From Hormiphora californensis (lineage: Eukaryota > Ctenophora > Tentaculata > Cydippida > Pleurobrachiidae), in the NCBI GenBank assembly GCA_020137815.1, contig CM035351.1, positions 7,561,315-7,625,314 on the forward strand: a stretch of 64,000 nucleotides of DNA, in the 5' to 3' direction. The position numbers and the translations under genes were made by a program. The notes beneath the pieces were generated by a model, which had not been told where the DNA came from, ran no database searches, and worked only from the letters and a program-made list of their open reading frames with translations. Shown here in pieces: positions 38,504-64,000 of this stretch; position 1 is the first letter of the stretch; each line of letters opens with the position of its first letter.

Positions 38504-39730
38504 GGTTCACTACTGACTATTATATGGCAAATGTTATGGTGTAGATGGTGTCCTACTGTGCGATGCACATTTGGTTTTTTGCCATCACTCGCAAAACGCT
38601 CAACATCACTTCAAAGCACGCTCGTCGTACTGTGTGACAGTGGTGTTCCGTCATATTGGCCACACGCACAACACACCCCCCATGCGTCCCCAGCGTTCAA
38701 AACTAACATTTCATGCCATTTTGCACTTTTCGGACGCTCGGAAGTCGGATCCACACTGGGAACGACGCATGGGGGCACTGAGCACGTGGCAGATATGGCG
38801 GAGCACCACTGTCAGTCGAAACAAATTCGTCGAATTTTAAACAATCTTTGTAGAGAGTTAGAACATAGTAAGGCTAACAGGATATCTTTGAAAACTTGTT
38901 TTATTTTATTGATTGGTTTAAATTTCAGTTTTGCAGGCGTGACCGTAACTTGATGAATAAACTTTATTACATACAACATAACCGGTGTCAGTATTTTAAA
39001 CATCCCCCTTTAGCCCGAACCACAAGCACCCAATCCAAGATAGAATTCCCATTATGAGTCCTATAACCCTTAACAGGTGGATTGTCCGGGTACTGATCTA
39101 GCCACCGTCCCAGCAAGACCTTGAACATATCCAATGTCCATGCTGTGTTGACGTCTTTCGGTAATGTATTCCACAACCGTGCGGCCCTCACCGTGCGTAA
39201 AATAAATAATTGGTTAAAAGTTCTTTCAGTTCTCCAAAATCAAATATTCGCTTGTAGATCTATCTTTCAGGCTTCAAGTTCTCTCATGCCTCTGTCAGCA
39301 ATCGGGAGAGAACCAGCGCGTTTGAAACGTTTCCGTTTTTTCTCACTTTTAAACAAAAAAAACGCGTTAAAATCAACTATTTTTTTTACACGCGATCTGA
39401 CTCGTTTTTACACGCCGTCATACACGCCGCGCTGCGCGGGGTAAAATTGCGCGTTTCATATTTGCGCGTCGTAAAATTGCCAAAAATAGAATTCTAAATA
39501 TATGGCGTTGGTGAGTTTAATCATTAAAAACAAAGTAAATAAATATATTTTGAATCAAATTTGTTAAAATATTTAAATATAAACCACTGCATGCACGGTG
39601 AACTGAGCTGCATGTGCACAGCCACCATGAATTTCAATTTGAAACTGGCATTGCAAAACAGAACACATTTTAAAAACATTAAAATTTACGATAAAAAAGA
39701 TGACGATAATAGTCTGTACTTTCATGTTGC
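38504..39730. other. Spacer between dynein and FKBP6 genes
   Basis: Contains the dynein promoter, a non-LTR retrotransposon tail, then CGCG-containing, T-rich sequence (39300-39480) and the FKBP6 3' flank. A small ATGGCGGAGCAC start at about 38797 opens a 52-codon frame ending at 38953, which I do not accept as a gene. Confidence 0.5.
38995..39200 (-). mobile_element. 3' end of a non-LTR retrotransposon reverse-transcriptase ORF
   Basis: The minus-strand frame reads LRTVRAARLWNTLPKDVNTA and continues TLDMFKVLLGRWLDQY. This is the conserved C-terminal block (RxxxLWNxLPxxV...FK..L) of jockey/CR1-type ORF2 proteins. The frame then ends, and GTAATAAAGTTT follows on the same strand. Only this tail survives, so it is a 5'-truncated dead copy. 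Confidence 0.72.
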
Positions 39731-45392
<5,662 letters not shown>

Positions 45393-45805
45393 GATTGCTA
45401 TATTTGGATTGGACGCTGTTATTTTAGTGATCACGTGTTAATAATTAATCAGGGCGGAATTACACGTGATAAAGAATGTCGGGAGAGTAAATGATAAAAC
45501 ATGAGATAAATAATATATTTGTCTTCACAGTCTCTTTTTCGGCCAGTTAGCTCGAAACGATGGCTGACCCGCCCATCAGACTCGACGGAGAGAAATATCA
45601 TAAGCACATAAGAACTAAGCTGGTGAATTTCAACTTGTTCAAACTATCTCTCTCTAACGTCACATGAAGAACAACATAGTGGACTCGACACGTACACTGG
45701 AAATCCTTCTGTGGAATAGATTATCGAGGAAAAGCGGAGGAAAGATTGAAATTTCCTAGAATTCAATGTATCACAAAGAAAATAACATCCAGCTCGGGGG
45801 CCCTT
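45393..45805. other. Spacer upstream of FKBP6
   Basis: Holds the FKBP6 promoter region, with ATCACGTGTTAAT around an E-box-like CACGTG at about 45431-45438, and the 3' flank of the low-complexity protein gene. An ATGGCTGACCCG start at about 45560 on the plus strand opens a 35-codon frame of no recognised family. Confidence 0.45.
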
Positions 45806-53737
<7,932 letters not shown>

Positions 53738-53766
53738 CTGAAAATGGGGATGGAATAAAAAATATA

Positions 53767-53840
<74 letters not shown>

Positions 53841-53841
53841 C

Positions 53842-53912
<71 letters not shown>

Positions 53913-54227
53913 GAGAGAGAAACAGAGAGAAGGAATGACACAACAATAGTTGTGGTTATTAACACAACAATGCACCAACTTTGTGGTTTGCTAAACCACC
54001 TCATTTTACAATTTATCCCAGTATGATCTGTTTTCTCACGGCCCTGAGTGTTGTGTGATCACCGCCCCCTCCTTCTCTCTATTGCTAACGAGATAATTAC
54101 CCCACTTTATCCCCGATAAACGGATAATTGAGCTCCCCATGTTTTTTAGATCATAACTCCTGTTCTATCCCACGATCGATATATCGCTGCGATCATATCA
54201 TCACTTATATTCTTCTATCTAGTAGCT
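53738..54227. other. Divergent region between the low-complexity gene and the extracellular-protein gene
   Basis: Holds a (GA)n tract at 53770-53925, which on the minus strand is a CT tract upstream of the acceptor at 53737. Beyond it, 54000-54227 is unique sequence that should include the promoter of the plus-strand gene. The missing 5' exon of the minus-strand gene was sought here without success. Confidence 0.5.
53770..53925. repeat. (GA)n microsatellite, about 155 bp
   Basis: A GA run with a few GACAGA interruptions. Confidence 0.95.
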
Positions 54228-54846
54228 ATGTTGGGCGTCCTCTTCCTTGTCTTGACGGGAATTCGGACAGTCAGCAGCAATGAAGGTAGGTATTTGACAT
54301 ATTATATTGAATGATACTGTACGTTGCAAACTGGGCTCCCTTGGCAATAATATTTTCTAAATATTTCCCAGATTGGAACAGTATAATACCGCGTGATAAC
54401 AACTGTGACTGCGTCCCAATTGATTTCATCACATCATATCTTGAGTTCAAGTACGATCCAACTACGATCGATTACTTTGTTCTCTGGCTTAAATTTGATA
54501 ATGATCCATCATCTACAATTCTACCGGGAAAGATGGCTGCTTTCAAGAATATAATAACCTGGCCGACCACTCCTGTGGCGACCACTCCTGTCAGTGACAG
54601 TCTCCTCACTGATACGACAGTCTGGACAGTAAAAGTCAAGGAGGAGCGAGAGATCGTGATATCTTCTGGAGACTTCACGGCTTCAGTCAAACTCGGAACA
54701 GCAGAAAGTAAGTACTAAATCATGTTTGGTTTCAGTTATTGATAACAAAAGATCCATTTTAGGTGACCCCAGTCGCCCAATCGCCTACGGATTCAGTTCT
54801 CCTAGTTCTGGTTTCTACCGTCGCGTTATGGAGCAAATCTATAGCG
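54228..54846 (+). CDS. N-terminal exons of a secreted or extracellular protein
   Basis: Three exons, 54228-54285, 54372-54707 and 54763-54846, join in frame (phases 1 and 1). The first encodes a signal peptide (MLGVLFLVLTGIRTVSS). The second has DNNCDCVPIDFITSYLEFKY and WTVKVKEEREIVISSGDF, a beta-rich extracellular-looking domain of no recognised family. The third ends RRVMEQIYS in phase 1. No terminal exon was found before 56916. The open phase would fit the receptor exon at 57135, so these may be alternative 5' exons of the receptor gene rather than a separate or truncated gene. Confidence 0.55.
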
Positions 54847-56915
54847 GTGAGGCATGTGTGCTGCTATAACTGCAATCTGCAATCTGCAGTGCGCATTGTT
54901 GCTACGTAGTGCAGCAATTAGGAAACTTTAAGTACCTTACTAAGATATCAGTAATCAGAGAGGGACGTGTACAGGGCTTACACGGTCCTCTCAGAACTGT
55001 TTAGATGTTAGAGGATGGCACACTGAAGTGACAAGAGAGATGAAGTGACAAGAGAGATATAGGACCTAATGTTGACAGATCAAGCAGGACATGCAGGTTG
55101 GTAGTTGTACTTTGTTAAATTAGTTATAACCATTGCAGGTGTGAGTTGTGTATCATAACAGCTCCATACTTTTAGATCAAGTTATTCGAATGTTGTCGAG
55201 GAGACAATCAACAGCAGTGAGATATTTGAGGTGTTTTCTTCTCAGCCATCACCCAAAGTCTCAGCGTTTTGGATCAAGTCTAAAACCAGAAGTTTAGGGA
55301 TATTCAGGAAAATGAGTTCATGATGGAACGAGCAGATCAAATTGGTAGGGTGGTTCCCTGCAAGGGGATCGCTGCTATTCAGCCGTTGTACACACGGAGG
55401 ACTCATGTTATCAGCAAATAGTGCCATAATCATGTGAATGAAAGACAATTTCAACTCCTTGAAAGACTTCTAAAGGAACATTAGGGTCGAATCTTTTAGC
55501 TATTTATAACGGAATGATATTTGATGTAGTGTTTAGCGTGAACGAGACAGTTGAGCAGAGGGAGAGAGAGAAGAGGAGTAAAGAATTTTTTGGTAATTTA
55601 TTACAATTTAGTGGAAACAAGAAACAATATAATATATTTTACTTACAAAAGAATATCGAAGCACGCTGTCAGTTTTGCATCTGGACATTTGAAAAGATCA
55701 TATTCCATTTCATCGTCACTGCCCGGTATCTCCCAGCCATCCCTTGACCACAGATCATCTGGCATCGCCATTATTGCTATATAGGATAAACTTCATGAGA
55801 CTTACGTGAGACAGGGAGTCACAAACAATTTCAATGGACTTCTACTACTCCTACTACTACTACCTCAACTCTATAGTTGCGTGACCTGCTAGGTTGTGTG
55901 TATCGGAAATCAGTTGCCCCCAGGCCACAGAGAAGTGCTATGTTACTTGGTAAATAGATCGGGGATTCCGAGAGACCAGCTAGAGCGGAGAGCTCTCCGA
56001 TCTCGAGACATCAATATTGTAGTTTGCACACCAGGGTTACAACTCAATAATATGTTCAAAAGTGTTTCCGTTATATGTATTTATGTTTCCGTTATATTCA
56101 TGCATGATATAATGCATCCACTTTAACGTGTTACATTTTGATGTGACTATGTTACACCTAAACGTGTAATAACTTTTAAGGGAAATTACTCTTTCTTCTC
56201 CATCCTTGCATGCGAAACAGAGGTGAGAGGGGTACAAAAAGTGAAAAAGGTGGTGTCAAATGCATCATACATAGTAAGTATGGACTATAGCATTGTTTGC
56301 GTTTCGGTATATAAAAGAAATCGCCCGTGGAATTGGTAATGGTTTTCCTATAAAGCACTTCTAAATTGTCATACTACATGACTGAAATATTGTGCACAGT
56401 TCGAGATGGCAGTCTTTTGTGAGAGGACTTCTAAAAAAATGGGGGGGGGGGGGTGCAGCCCCAAAAAAATTCAAACTTTTTCCGAAACCCAGGGTATGTT
56501 TAATGTTGAACAAAAAAGTTCAAAAAAAATAAAAAACGATCAAATAAAATAAAAAACGATCAAAAACGGTATGGTTGGTTTTTTTTTGGGCTGCAACCCC
56601 CCCCCCCACCCCCATTTAAATTGTTTCATTCAGTCGTTTATGAAAAAGGGGAAAGAGGTCAGAGAGCGGAAGATTGTGAAAGAGTAAAAGAGAAAACATG
56701 GACCGCAAAGGGTAAGAAACTACTTTGTCGTGATTGCGTTCTACCTACCGCGTCGGCAGGGGAGTCACAGAACAAACATATAAATGGAACGCTCAAGAAA
56801 TAATGACTTTAGTTGCGAATACAGCATATTACTTTTGCTATTGCTCGCTCCTGGCCATGAATACATCTGTCAGTAGCATGACGCATATATAACTTTACCA
56901 CTTGAAGTTCTCAAA
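54847..56915. other. Interval before the receptor start
   Basis: Holds the poly-G/poly-C element at 56441-56613, short GA patches near 55560 and otherwise unique AT-rich DNA. Frames near 55514 and 55896 have no family resemblance or consistent splice sites. It is an intron if the exons at 54228-54846 belong to the receptor. Confidence 0.5.
56441..56613. mobile_element. Minimal poly-G/poly-C-ended element FB4
   Basis: A 173-bp insert begins with G13 and TGCAGCCCCAAAAAAATTC. It ends with GGTTTTTTTTTGGGCTGCAA and a C run interrupted by one A. The centre is AAAAAACGATCAAA repeats. End sequences match FB2 (CAGCCC then A7). No clear target duplication was found. Confidence 0.7.
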
Positions 56916-59900
56916 ATGAGGAAATCGATATTGTTTGTTTGTCTTGTAGTAGACATCTTTACAACAGGTGATTTTGTTGAAATTAAACCCTGTCACATTT
57001 AAATATTTTAGCTTTTCCATCAATCGGAAGAGTGAAGACTATGACATGAGAGTTAGTATGAGAGTTAGTTTGAGAGTTAGCAAAATTTGGAATGTTATTT
57101 CATGACGATTTTATTGACATAGTTTTACCTACAGGATTTGCCAATATACAGTTCAACATCGAGGAACGGACTACGACCCAAACGTTTGTTAAAAGTATAA
57201 AAACTGGTACAGTTATTGCTACAATTAATAATAAGGTACACAATTTAATGAACCCTGTCATCGCTCCATTGTGCCGCCTGACACTATTTCCGCCTGGCTG
57301 CTGACACTATGTGTCTGTGTTCCACTTATTGAGCTTAATATGGTAGAGGAGGTCTACCTCATTCCCAGGGGTATAAGAAGTATCTATGTCGCGTGATTAC
57401 TCTATAATGGCGCCAACGAAACGGGTTGAGATGATACTAGACCCCAGAATCGTTAGACCTAACTCAGCTACTGCTGGTTACTTCATATTACCCTGCCTCA
57501 GACGGGTGAAGTATGTCAAGAAAATATAACAGTGGATGTTGGCACTCTCATCTGCAAGTCTATGGGATATACGAAAGCGTTGCACTTTTACTCGTCCTAT
57601 GCAGGTTAGTTTTCAGAGGCCCCGCCGATTTGGCCATTACTATTACAATTATTAAACTTAGTTTAATAAACTATAGCCTTTTCCCACGAAATCCCCGTTG
57701 AATTGAGTAGATGTATAAGAGGCAACTGGCATATCAACCAAGTATTCTAGAATTTCAAGAGGAGCAAATTCTTGCCTTCCCCCTACAAAATATTTATTCA
57801 GTTTTCAACACAATGTGGTATATTCGGTGTGGTCGGAGTGCTAGAAGTATTAGTGAGTGCGAGATAAAACGTAGTGACTGTCTGGCTATTGCATTGGCTC
57901 TCGTATGTGATACTAATACAGCAGGTAATTGATCAAACGGTGCACACATGTCCTCACTAATCATATTCACCACCTTTCCAGTTTTGATTTCTTGTATTGT
58001 AGTGAAGTGAATTGGCAACTCTACCTATTTAGCCTTTGGCTTAACTGTTTTAACTTTGCAATAATAAAATAAAAAGGTTTTCTTGTCAGGTCACGAAGAG
58101 GATTGTCCAGTTTTGAATTTCAAAGGATTTCTGAAGCGAATGTGTGTCAAGGACCCTATGTTTGCCATACTCCAGTGCCATAATTCCAACACAACGTATG
58201 CGGTCGCTGATCATAACATTGACATCCACGGTTCTCTGGTAAGGAAATAATATAATTTAAACGCCGACCGAAATTTTTATCTAGTGCAGGGAAATCTCTC
58301 ACCGTAGGGTTGTAGGCCATACCAAGGAGACCTCAAATTATATGCAATTCATTATATATAACCCTATGGTGAGAGATTTCCCTTCACTCGAAAAAAAATT
58401 TCAGTCGGCGTACCCTTAAAAGTGGGTATAATTGTGGGTAACATTTATTGTTGACACCCTCCCCCACCCTTTCTCCTAATTGTCTCAGGACGAAGCATAC
58501 AGTGCTGTGTGCGATAAGGACCCTCACTACTACCAGGCGTGTAGCACTACCCAATCACTGGCGAACAGACACACCCATGCTATTTGTTCAGATTACATCT
58601 GTATACCTGACAGTGATAACAACACCAGCATTGTATCTCTACCACGTGAGTAATTCCTTGTTGAAAATCAACCGAAGATTGTGTCTTTATTGATAACAAT
58701 TCTGAGTAATATTGCTATGAGTTACACAGATATAACTAATCGATCATCTCTAGGAGGATTTGTATCTTTCATCGCTAGTACGGGTGAGGCGTGTGGAGTC
58801 TATGATTGTTTAAGCAGATACTGCTTGTTCGATTACAAAGAGGTGCAGGTGAGTCTGCTGCGATAAGCGACAACTAAACAAGATAATATGTCAAATTAAG
58901 TGTACCTGATCCCTTCCACCTCCATGTATGGCCCCTGTAATGAAACATAAATCTCAGATATCTAAACCTTTGCATTGTACCAACATCAACCACAAAGAGG
59001 AATGTGGAAAGGAGATGATTGAGAAAAGCAACAGCGGAATTCAGTGCAACGGCGTGAGTGTTGTTTGTTTGTTTGTTTGTTTGTTTGTTTGTTTGTTGTT
59101 TTGTTTGAAATGTTACATGTTCCTAGGTGTGTGACGGGGAGTTTTCATGTGAGGACGAGTCTCATTGTAATGGTTTCCACTATGGAACAAAGGGATGTAT
59201 TTGGAATGGGAGGACCAACTATATCAAGGCGTCACGGTAATTACTTTCATTGTACAAACGCCCCAAACACTGCCCTACTTTTATTGTGATTTTGTTTTAC
59301 TAATCACTTCATAACCAGAAAACTCTTTATCTCCCACTAGAATGTGCAATTATGGCTCATATTCCATTTGCGAAGACCGGGACGTCGTCCTGCACCCAGA
59401 TTGCTTTAAAACCGATTCTGGGCCCTCTTGCATTAATCGAGTGATGAAAGCTAGTTTCAATCTCTCAATACCCGTCCGAATACTCAACACAACTAGGTGC
59501 TCCATCATCACCTCGGCCAATGAGCCCACGGAACCATACTGTGATGACTACATGGACCAGACCAACTGTTCGGACCCAGATAGGGGCGTTTTGAGGTTAG
59601 ATATACGGAGAAATAGCTTGTGTGATTCCCTTATAGAATCTTCTATAGATATAGCTCCACGACGGGATCTGTTCTAAACCACATGTACCTTATAATAGGT
59701 GTAAGGTTGGAGGTTACTACACCACCATTTCCAAGTACATTATCTGTTCACCCTATGTTGATGTTGTCCTCTGTGACGGTGGAGAGGATGGAATGTGTGA
59801 GAGTCCATCACAAAACTGCAGGTAGCCATGCTTACAATCATTGTGACTGTTACTGTTTCTTTAGTTTGACAGATTAGCAGGTCAGTGACCAGTACGTGAT

Positions 59901-62900
59901 TTTAAATTATTAATTCTGTCGTGGTGATGATCGCATGGTTGAAAATTCTTTGTTTTGCAATATTTGATCAAACCACTCAGTGAAATGATATTAATAAATG
60001 TTCTAGAATCTAGAACATAACGGAAAATAATAACTTTAAGGTCAGCAAGTGTGTCTCTGTAATTGTGCACTAAAATATTGCGGCGGTTCGGTACCAGAGA
60101 AAATTTATTCTAATTTAAATACTTGGAAACAGATTTTGCTAATTTTGCAAGTAAAACAAAGAAAACAGATTTTACCGTTTTTATTATACCATCATAACAT
60201 AAAAGATCTAAAAAATCCGACGGTAACTTAAATACTAGCATTGTATGAGGGGCTGGTTGAACAAGCAGACAGCGTCTGTAACTGTTCTCGCCCCCTCGCA
60301 TTTTAAATTAATTGTTTTCAGACTTCACAAGCACCTAATGTGTGATGGTGTCCCTGATTGTAAAGACGGAAGTGACGAGGTCCTTTGCGGAGGAGAGACG
60401 GATGTCCTAGCTTGGAGAAAGTATTCGCATGATAAACCACTTCCACTTCAGGTTCTTATCATACTGCTTAGTGCTTGCTCCTTCCTCACACACTGCACAG
60501 ATCATACCAATAATCAATTACCCCTACGAAATGATAACTAAAAACAGCTCTATCAGTTATCCTGGTTAATGGACGGGTTCGAGGACTGTTTGGATGGGTC
60601 CGATGAGATCGCAGAGAGGTGGGAGAGGTGCGGGAAGGGCCCTACTCTTCGGTTCAAGGAGGCTGACCGCGTGTGTTCTGAGGTGTTCAGGTAAGAAGTA
60701 AAAAAAGGACACTCTCTCTTTAGTTAAAGTAACAATCTCTCTCTACTCTCTCTCTCTCTCTTTAGTTAAAGTGATAATCTCATTCCCGACCAAGTATTTA
60801 CATGTAATCACTCCTCCCCATCATGATGACAGATGGAGGGATGGTGGATATACGGAACTTTCAGACTTATGTGATGGTGTCGATCATACAGGCCTAGAAT
60901 GTGCACTGTGCGAAGCTGCCCGAAACTACTACGACTCTGGAGATAGGAGTAACGTTAGAGAGGACAGAAGGGGAATTGTTAGGTACAGACAGACTTTTAA
61001 CTTTCGACTTAACCTAATTCAAGTATTTTATTTGTCGAGAAAGTATATAATTTCAATACTTCACTTTATGCAGTTTAGCGTGGTGTGTTGCCGGTGTCTA
61101 TGGGCTAAAGGAATGTGTTCATGATACTTTCAACTACTCCCCACATCAGCCAATTTTCGGAGTTGATACAAAAATATCCATTTTTGCTCCAAAGGAGAAG
61201 GTTTGTATTTTGTTTGGGTACTTCAGCAGTGCACATAAGTAAATGTAAAATGTTAAGATGATGCATCTTGTTCAGACTGATATATCCCCAGGTTGATTGC
61301 TCTCACTATTATGGAGAGCAGTACCTGTACATGGCGTGTTCTGGGTCCTGTATTAGTTCCCACTGCCCTCTATACCAAAACACCCTGTCAGCTGACTCCT
61401 GTCCGGGGCAGTATCGGGATCGTGTTTACACTGTCATGGGCAACCAACATCTGGTATTTGCAACACCTTCCTCCCGTGATGGAGGGTGGACCGCGAGGTA
61501 ATGATCTAGGAACCAGTGATAAAGGACTTGTTTGTGTTTGTTTGTTTGTGTAAGGACTTCAACATATTAATTTTATATCGTCTGACACGGAATAATTTCA
61601 GGTACTTTGTGTGTCGAAACACCAAATGTGTTCCCTGGAAAGAGGTATGTAACTTGGTCGATAACTGCGGTGATGGAAGTGACGAAAGTGATGAGAACTG
61701 TTTGAACCATTTCAGGTGGGTAGAGCCAGTCTCCAACGGAAATCTTTGATATTTCCAGTTAACAGCTAAACTAAACAGGTGTCGAAGCTAATAGCTACCA
61801 TTCAGGTGCCGAAGTACCCGTCACCTTATACCCTTGTCTGGTCTGTGTAATGGCCAGATTGATTGTTCGGATCTCAGTGATGAGTGCAATGAGAGGTAAA
61901 TATCATTTTTTGAAAAACCTAACTCCTAAACAATATTCGATTGAGTACTTTATCCACAAAGAATGAATGTCGTGGTTAGGTAAAACCCTTTGTCAGGTGT
62001 TCTCTGGAGATTGTCGAGGGGGTATTCCTCAAAGCTTCCAGCTGGACTTTAGGAATCGTGGGCACCTTTCTAAACGCAATTGTCATACTTCGCCAGGTAA
62101 AATATGAAATTCTAAATAATATTACCAGGGGCCGGGCTGTAAACGACGTGAGACCGCATAATTTTCTGTGTGCTGCATACAAAAGTGAAACACAGTTGGT
62201 CAAATGATTTAATGTACCGTTATCCTAACTTGTTCAGGGAATGAAGTTCTACCAAGCTAAAGAACCACCATCAACGGCAGTTCTATTAGATAAGCTGCTG
62301 ATCATGACCATTAGTGTTGGAGACCTGCTTACAGGAACCTACCTGCTCGCCATATCTATCATTGATATAATCACCGAAAAATCTTATTGTGAAAAGAGGC
62401 TTCATTGGCTTACAGGTATTGCTCCATATTTAAAAATGGACCTAATTGGCCATCTCCTGGCCATCTTTATCAACTCATTTCTCCATATTGACCAATTCAT
62501 ATCTCGGGTACAACATATCTCTAATATTTCAGGTCGTGAGTGTGCATCTCTTGGCGCCATAAGTACATGTGGAGCACAACTGTCCCTTTTTGCCATGGTA
62601 ACCCTTGCACTAACACGAGCCATACATATAGTAAGAGGCTCATTGATGAAGCCCGCACCCGCCACTAAGAAGGACTGTGCCAACTTTGCTACATTGTTGA
62701 TGATGATTGGTGGAATTTCAGTTACCATAGCAACGACACCCCTCCTCCCGTTGCCAGGATTTCAGGATTTCTTTGTGAACGGACAATACTATCCGAAGCT
62801 GAGACTATTTGCTGGACTTGTAAACAAGTAAGCTAACCACATTTCTTTCAAGTTATGTAGTAAACTGGTAATTTTCTAACCTATTTAAATTATAACGATC

Positions 62901-63629
62901 CCAGCTTGTCTGTTTCTTTATTTTAGCGAGATTTATATTGAATGTCTCTTGGCTCTTGGTCTCTTTTAGCGAACGGGATTCAACCTCAAACTCTTTCATT
63001 GTGTTTACTAAATAGGAAAGGGCAGAATTGCATTCTCTCTCGTATCAAACCACTTTTCTACTTTTAAATGGGTCTCTTCTGTAGTTTATTAAGAGGGAGG
63101 GAACAGTTAAATTAAATAAACGAATTTATGAAGCATAATTCACGGTTGCAGGGAGACCCACTATCGGACGCTGGAGAAGTACTACGGTCGCTCCAAACGA
63201 CAAGTTCTCTCCTGGGCCAAGATTTCAAATCTTGTCAACTATATGTTCTCTCACGACTACATCCCAGAAATACAATCACGACAAGTACGTCTAATGATTT
63301 GGTGGTAAAATAATCGAGTATCTTAATTTGGAATTCAATGTTGTCAAAAGGGATCGCCACCCAGTGTACTTTTGAACTGTTCTTTTCGATTTTAATAAAA
63401 ACAGCACGAACAGTTCAATGAAATCACACAAATGTTTCAGATTCACTTCTATGGAAATGCGGGGGTGTGTCTTTTCAAGTATTTCGTGACTCCAACGGAC
63501 CCCCAGAGGACGTTCGTTTGGAGCGTGCTGGCGATCAACACTGCCTGCTTCGTTGCAATTTGTATTTCGTATGTCGCCATAGCAACCACAGAAATGCAGA
63601 GTTCTAGGGTACTGGCAGGCCAAGTCCAG
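56916..63629 (+). CDS. GRL101-type LDLa-repeat G-protein-coupled receptor, 3' end off window
   Basis: Twenty-three exons join in consistent phase: 56916-56967, 57135-57235, 57502-57604, 57751-57924, 58090-58238, 58489-58645, 58754-58848, 58958-59053, 59127-59236, 59341-59595, 59699-59821, 60322-60451, 60557-60690, 60833-60982, 61074-61200, 61292-61497, 61602-61715, 61806-61895, 61997-62096, 62238-62415, 62533-62827, 63152-63284 and 63441-63629. A signal peptide (MRKSILFVCLVVDIFTT) comes first. An SRCR-like domain follows (TGEVC...LICKSMGY...LVCDT). Then come a long Cys-rich ectodomain and several LDL-receptor A modules (MCDGVPDCKDGSDEVLC; NLVDNCGDGSDE; CNGQIDCSDLSDEC). TM1 is in 61997-62096, TM2 has ISVGDLLTGTYLLAIS, TM3 ends LALTRAIHI, and a later TM reads WSVLAINTACFVAICISYVA. 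The order VDCSHYYGEQYLYMACSG...SCPG...LDLa...7TM matches snail GRL101-like receptors. The ligand is unknown. The start of exon 57751 is the weakest splice call. Confidence 0.82.
58261..58411. mobile_element. 151-bp hairpin MITE in a receptor intron
   Basis: The terminal inverted repeat ACGCCGACCGAAATTTTT, with its near-complement at the right end, continues into a second paired segment (GGGAAATCTCTCACC against GGTGAGAGATTTCCC). It is non-coding, with no clear target duplication. Confidence 0.75.
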
Positions 63630-64000
63630 GTAGGTACCGGCAGATCTGTAAACCGTTGTCTAATTGCTATATCTTACCCAGTGCAAAGATCTTAAAAAAT
63701 GCTGCGAATCTAGAAACTTTATCGAAAATTTGCTCCCACCAAATTTTGAAGCTCACCTCAATAACATTAATTGTGTTTAACAACTATGTTTTTGTGGTCA
63801 GCATTAGAGAAAAAATGTTAAAATTATTTTGCACAAACGAGGAAAAAGTTTTAAAAAAAAGATTCATCGGGATTCGAACCCACACATATGTGCTCGCATA
63901 TGGTATTATTGGCAATCGCCTTAACCACTCGACCACTGAGGCTGATGGAAATATCGAATTTTACCCGTTCTTATATGTGCGCGCGGCATGGCAGCATGGT
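63630..64000. other. Right edge: receptor intron with tRNA-like sequence
   Basis: Follows the last visible receptor donor. It contains the tRNA-Ser-like sequence at 63860-63943 and otherwise AT-rich DNA. Further receptor exons lie beyond the window. Confidence 0.5.
63860..63943 (-). tRNA. Degenerate tRNA-Ser-like sequence (pseudogene or SINE head)
   Basis: On the minus strand the D-arm region TGGTCGAGTGGTTAAGGCG is that of tRNA-Ser. It fits the A box, and GGTTCGAATCC fits the B box. A long variable arm is present and a run of eight T follows, as for a Pol III terminator. The acceptor stem pairs at only five of seven positions (AGCCTCA with TGAATCT), and the anticodon and T stems have mismatches, so the anticodon cannot be read. 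A decayed tRNA or the head of a tRNA-derived SINE is more likely than a working gene. Confidence 0.4.

Noticed and set aside
38369-38953. 194-codon plus-strand frame overlapping dynein exon 1
   Set aside because: Runs antisense through the dynein first exon and promoter; no domain, so an antisense shadow. The 52-codon start at about 38797 is likewise unsupported.
45560-45667. 35-codon frame MADPPIRLDGEKYHKHIRTK
   Set aside because: Good start context and position opposite FKBP6, but too short, with no following exon or homologue that I recognise.

Overview
This 64-kb window is animal nuclear DNA. It carries intron-rich genes with GT-AG introns and clear metazoan orthologues: TFIP11, CUL1, a TMEM186-like gene, gamma-tubulin, cytoplasmic dynein intermediate chain, FKBP6, and a GRL101-type LDLa/7TM receptor. 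The compact genes, the LDLa-GPCR, the many foldback elements and the long (GA)n tracts suit an invertebrate, perhaps a non-bilaterian (sponge, placozoan or ctenophore). I cannot fix the phylum from this sequence alone.

Layout. 165-3656 (-): four exons of an unrecognised gene, open at both ends. 3657-8820: gene-poor, with microsatellites. 8821-11262 (+): intronless TFIP11. 11666-21774 (+): CUL1 in 17 exons; intron 1 holds a 3.9-kb inverted-repeat element. 22360-23046 (+): intronless TMEM186-like gene. 23532-26555 (+): gamma-tubulin in 9 exons. 27613-38503 (-): dynein intermediate chain in 13 exons, three of whose introns hold foldback elements. 38995-39200 (-): tail of a non-LTR retrotransposon. 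39731-45392 (-): FKBP6 in 7 exons. 45806-53737 (-): a Pro/Gly/Met/Gln-rich nuclear-type protein, N-terminus not found; one intron contains a 67-codon UBA-like gene on the + strand (50011-50323). 54228-54846 (+): three exons of a secreted or extracellular protein. 56916-63629 (+): 23 exons of the receptor, running off the right edge. 63860-63943 (-): degenerate tRNA-Ser-like sequence.

The genes are unrelated housekeeping and regulatory genes (splicing, ubiquitin ligase scaffold, mitochondrial assembly, microtubule nucleation and transport, piRNA-linked co-chaperone, receptor). I see no operon-like logic.

The most unusual content is mobile and palindromic DNA. (1) A family of elements begins with a poly-G run and ends with a poly-C run; three of the four copies have clear 7-9 bp target duplications. 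(2) A small TA-target element is inserted into another copy of itself in the opposite orientation. (3) Two related short insertions are flanked by 12-14 bp direct repeats and carry conserved boxes plus copy-specific hairpin arms. (4) Very large inverted-repeat elements lie in introns. Three genes also carry single-base frameshifts that look like residual assembly errors, because restoring the frame gives family-length proteins.
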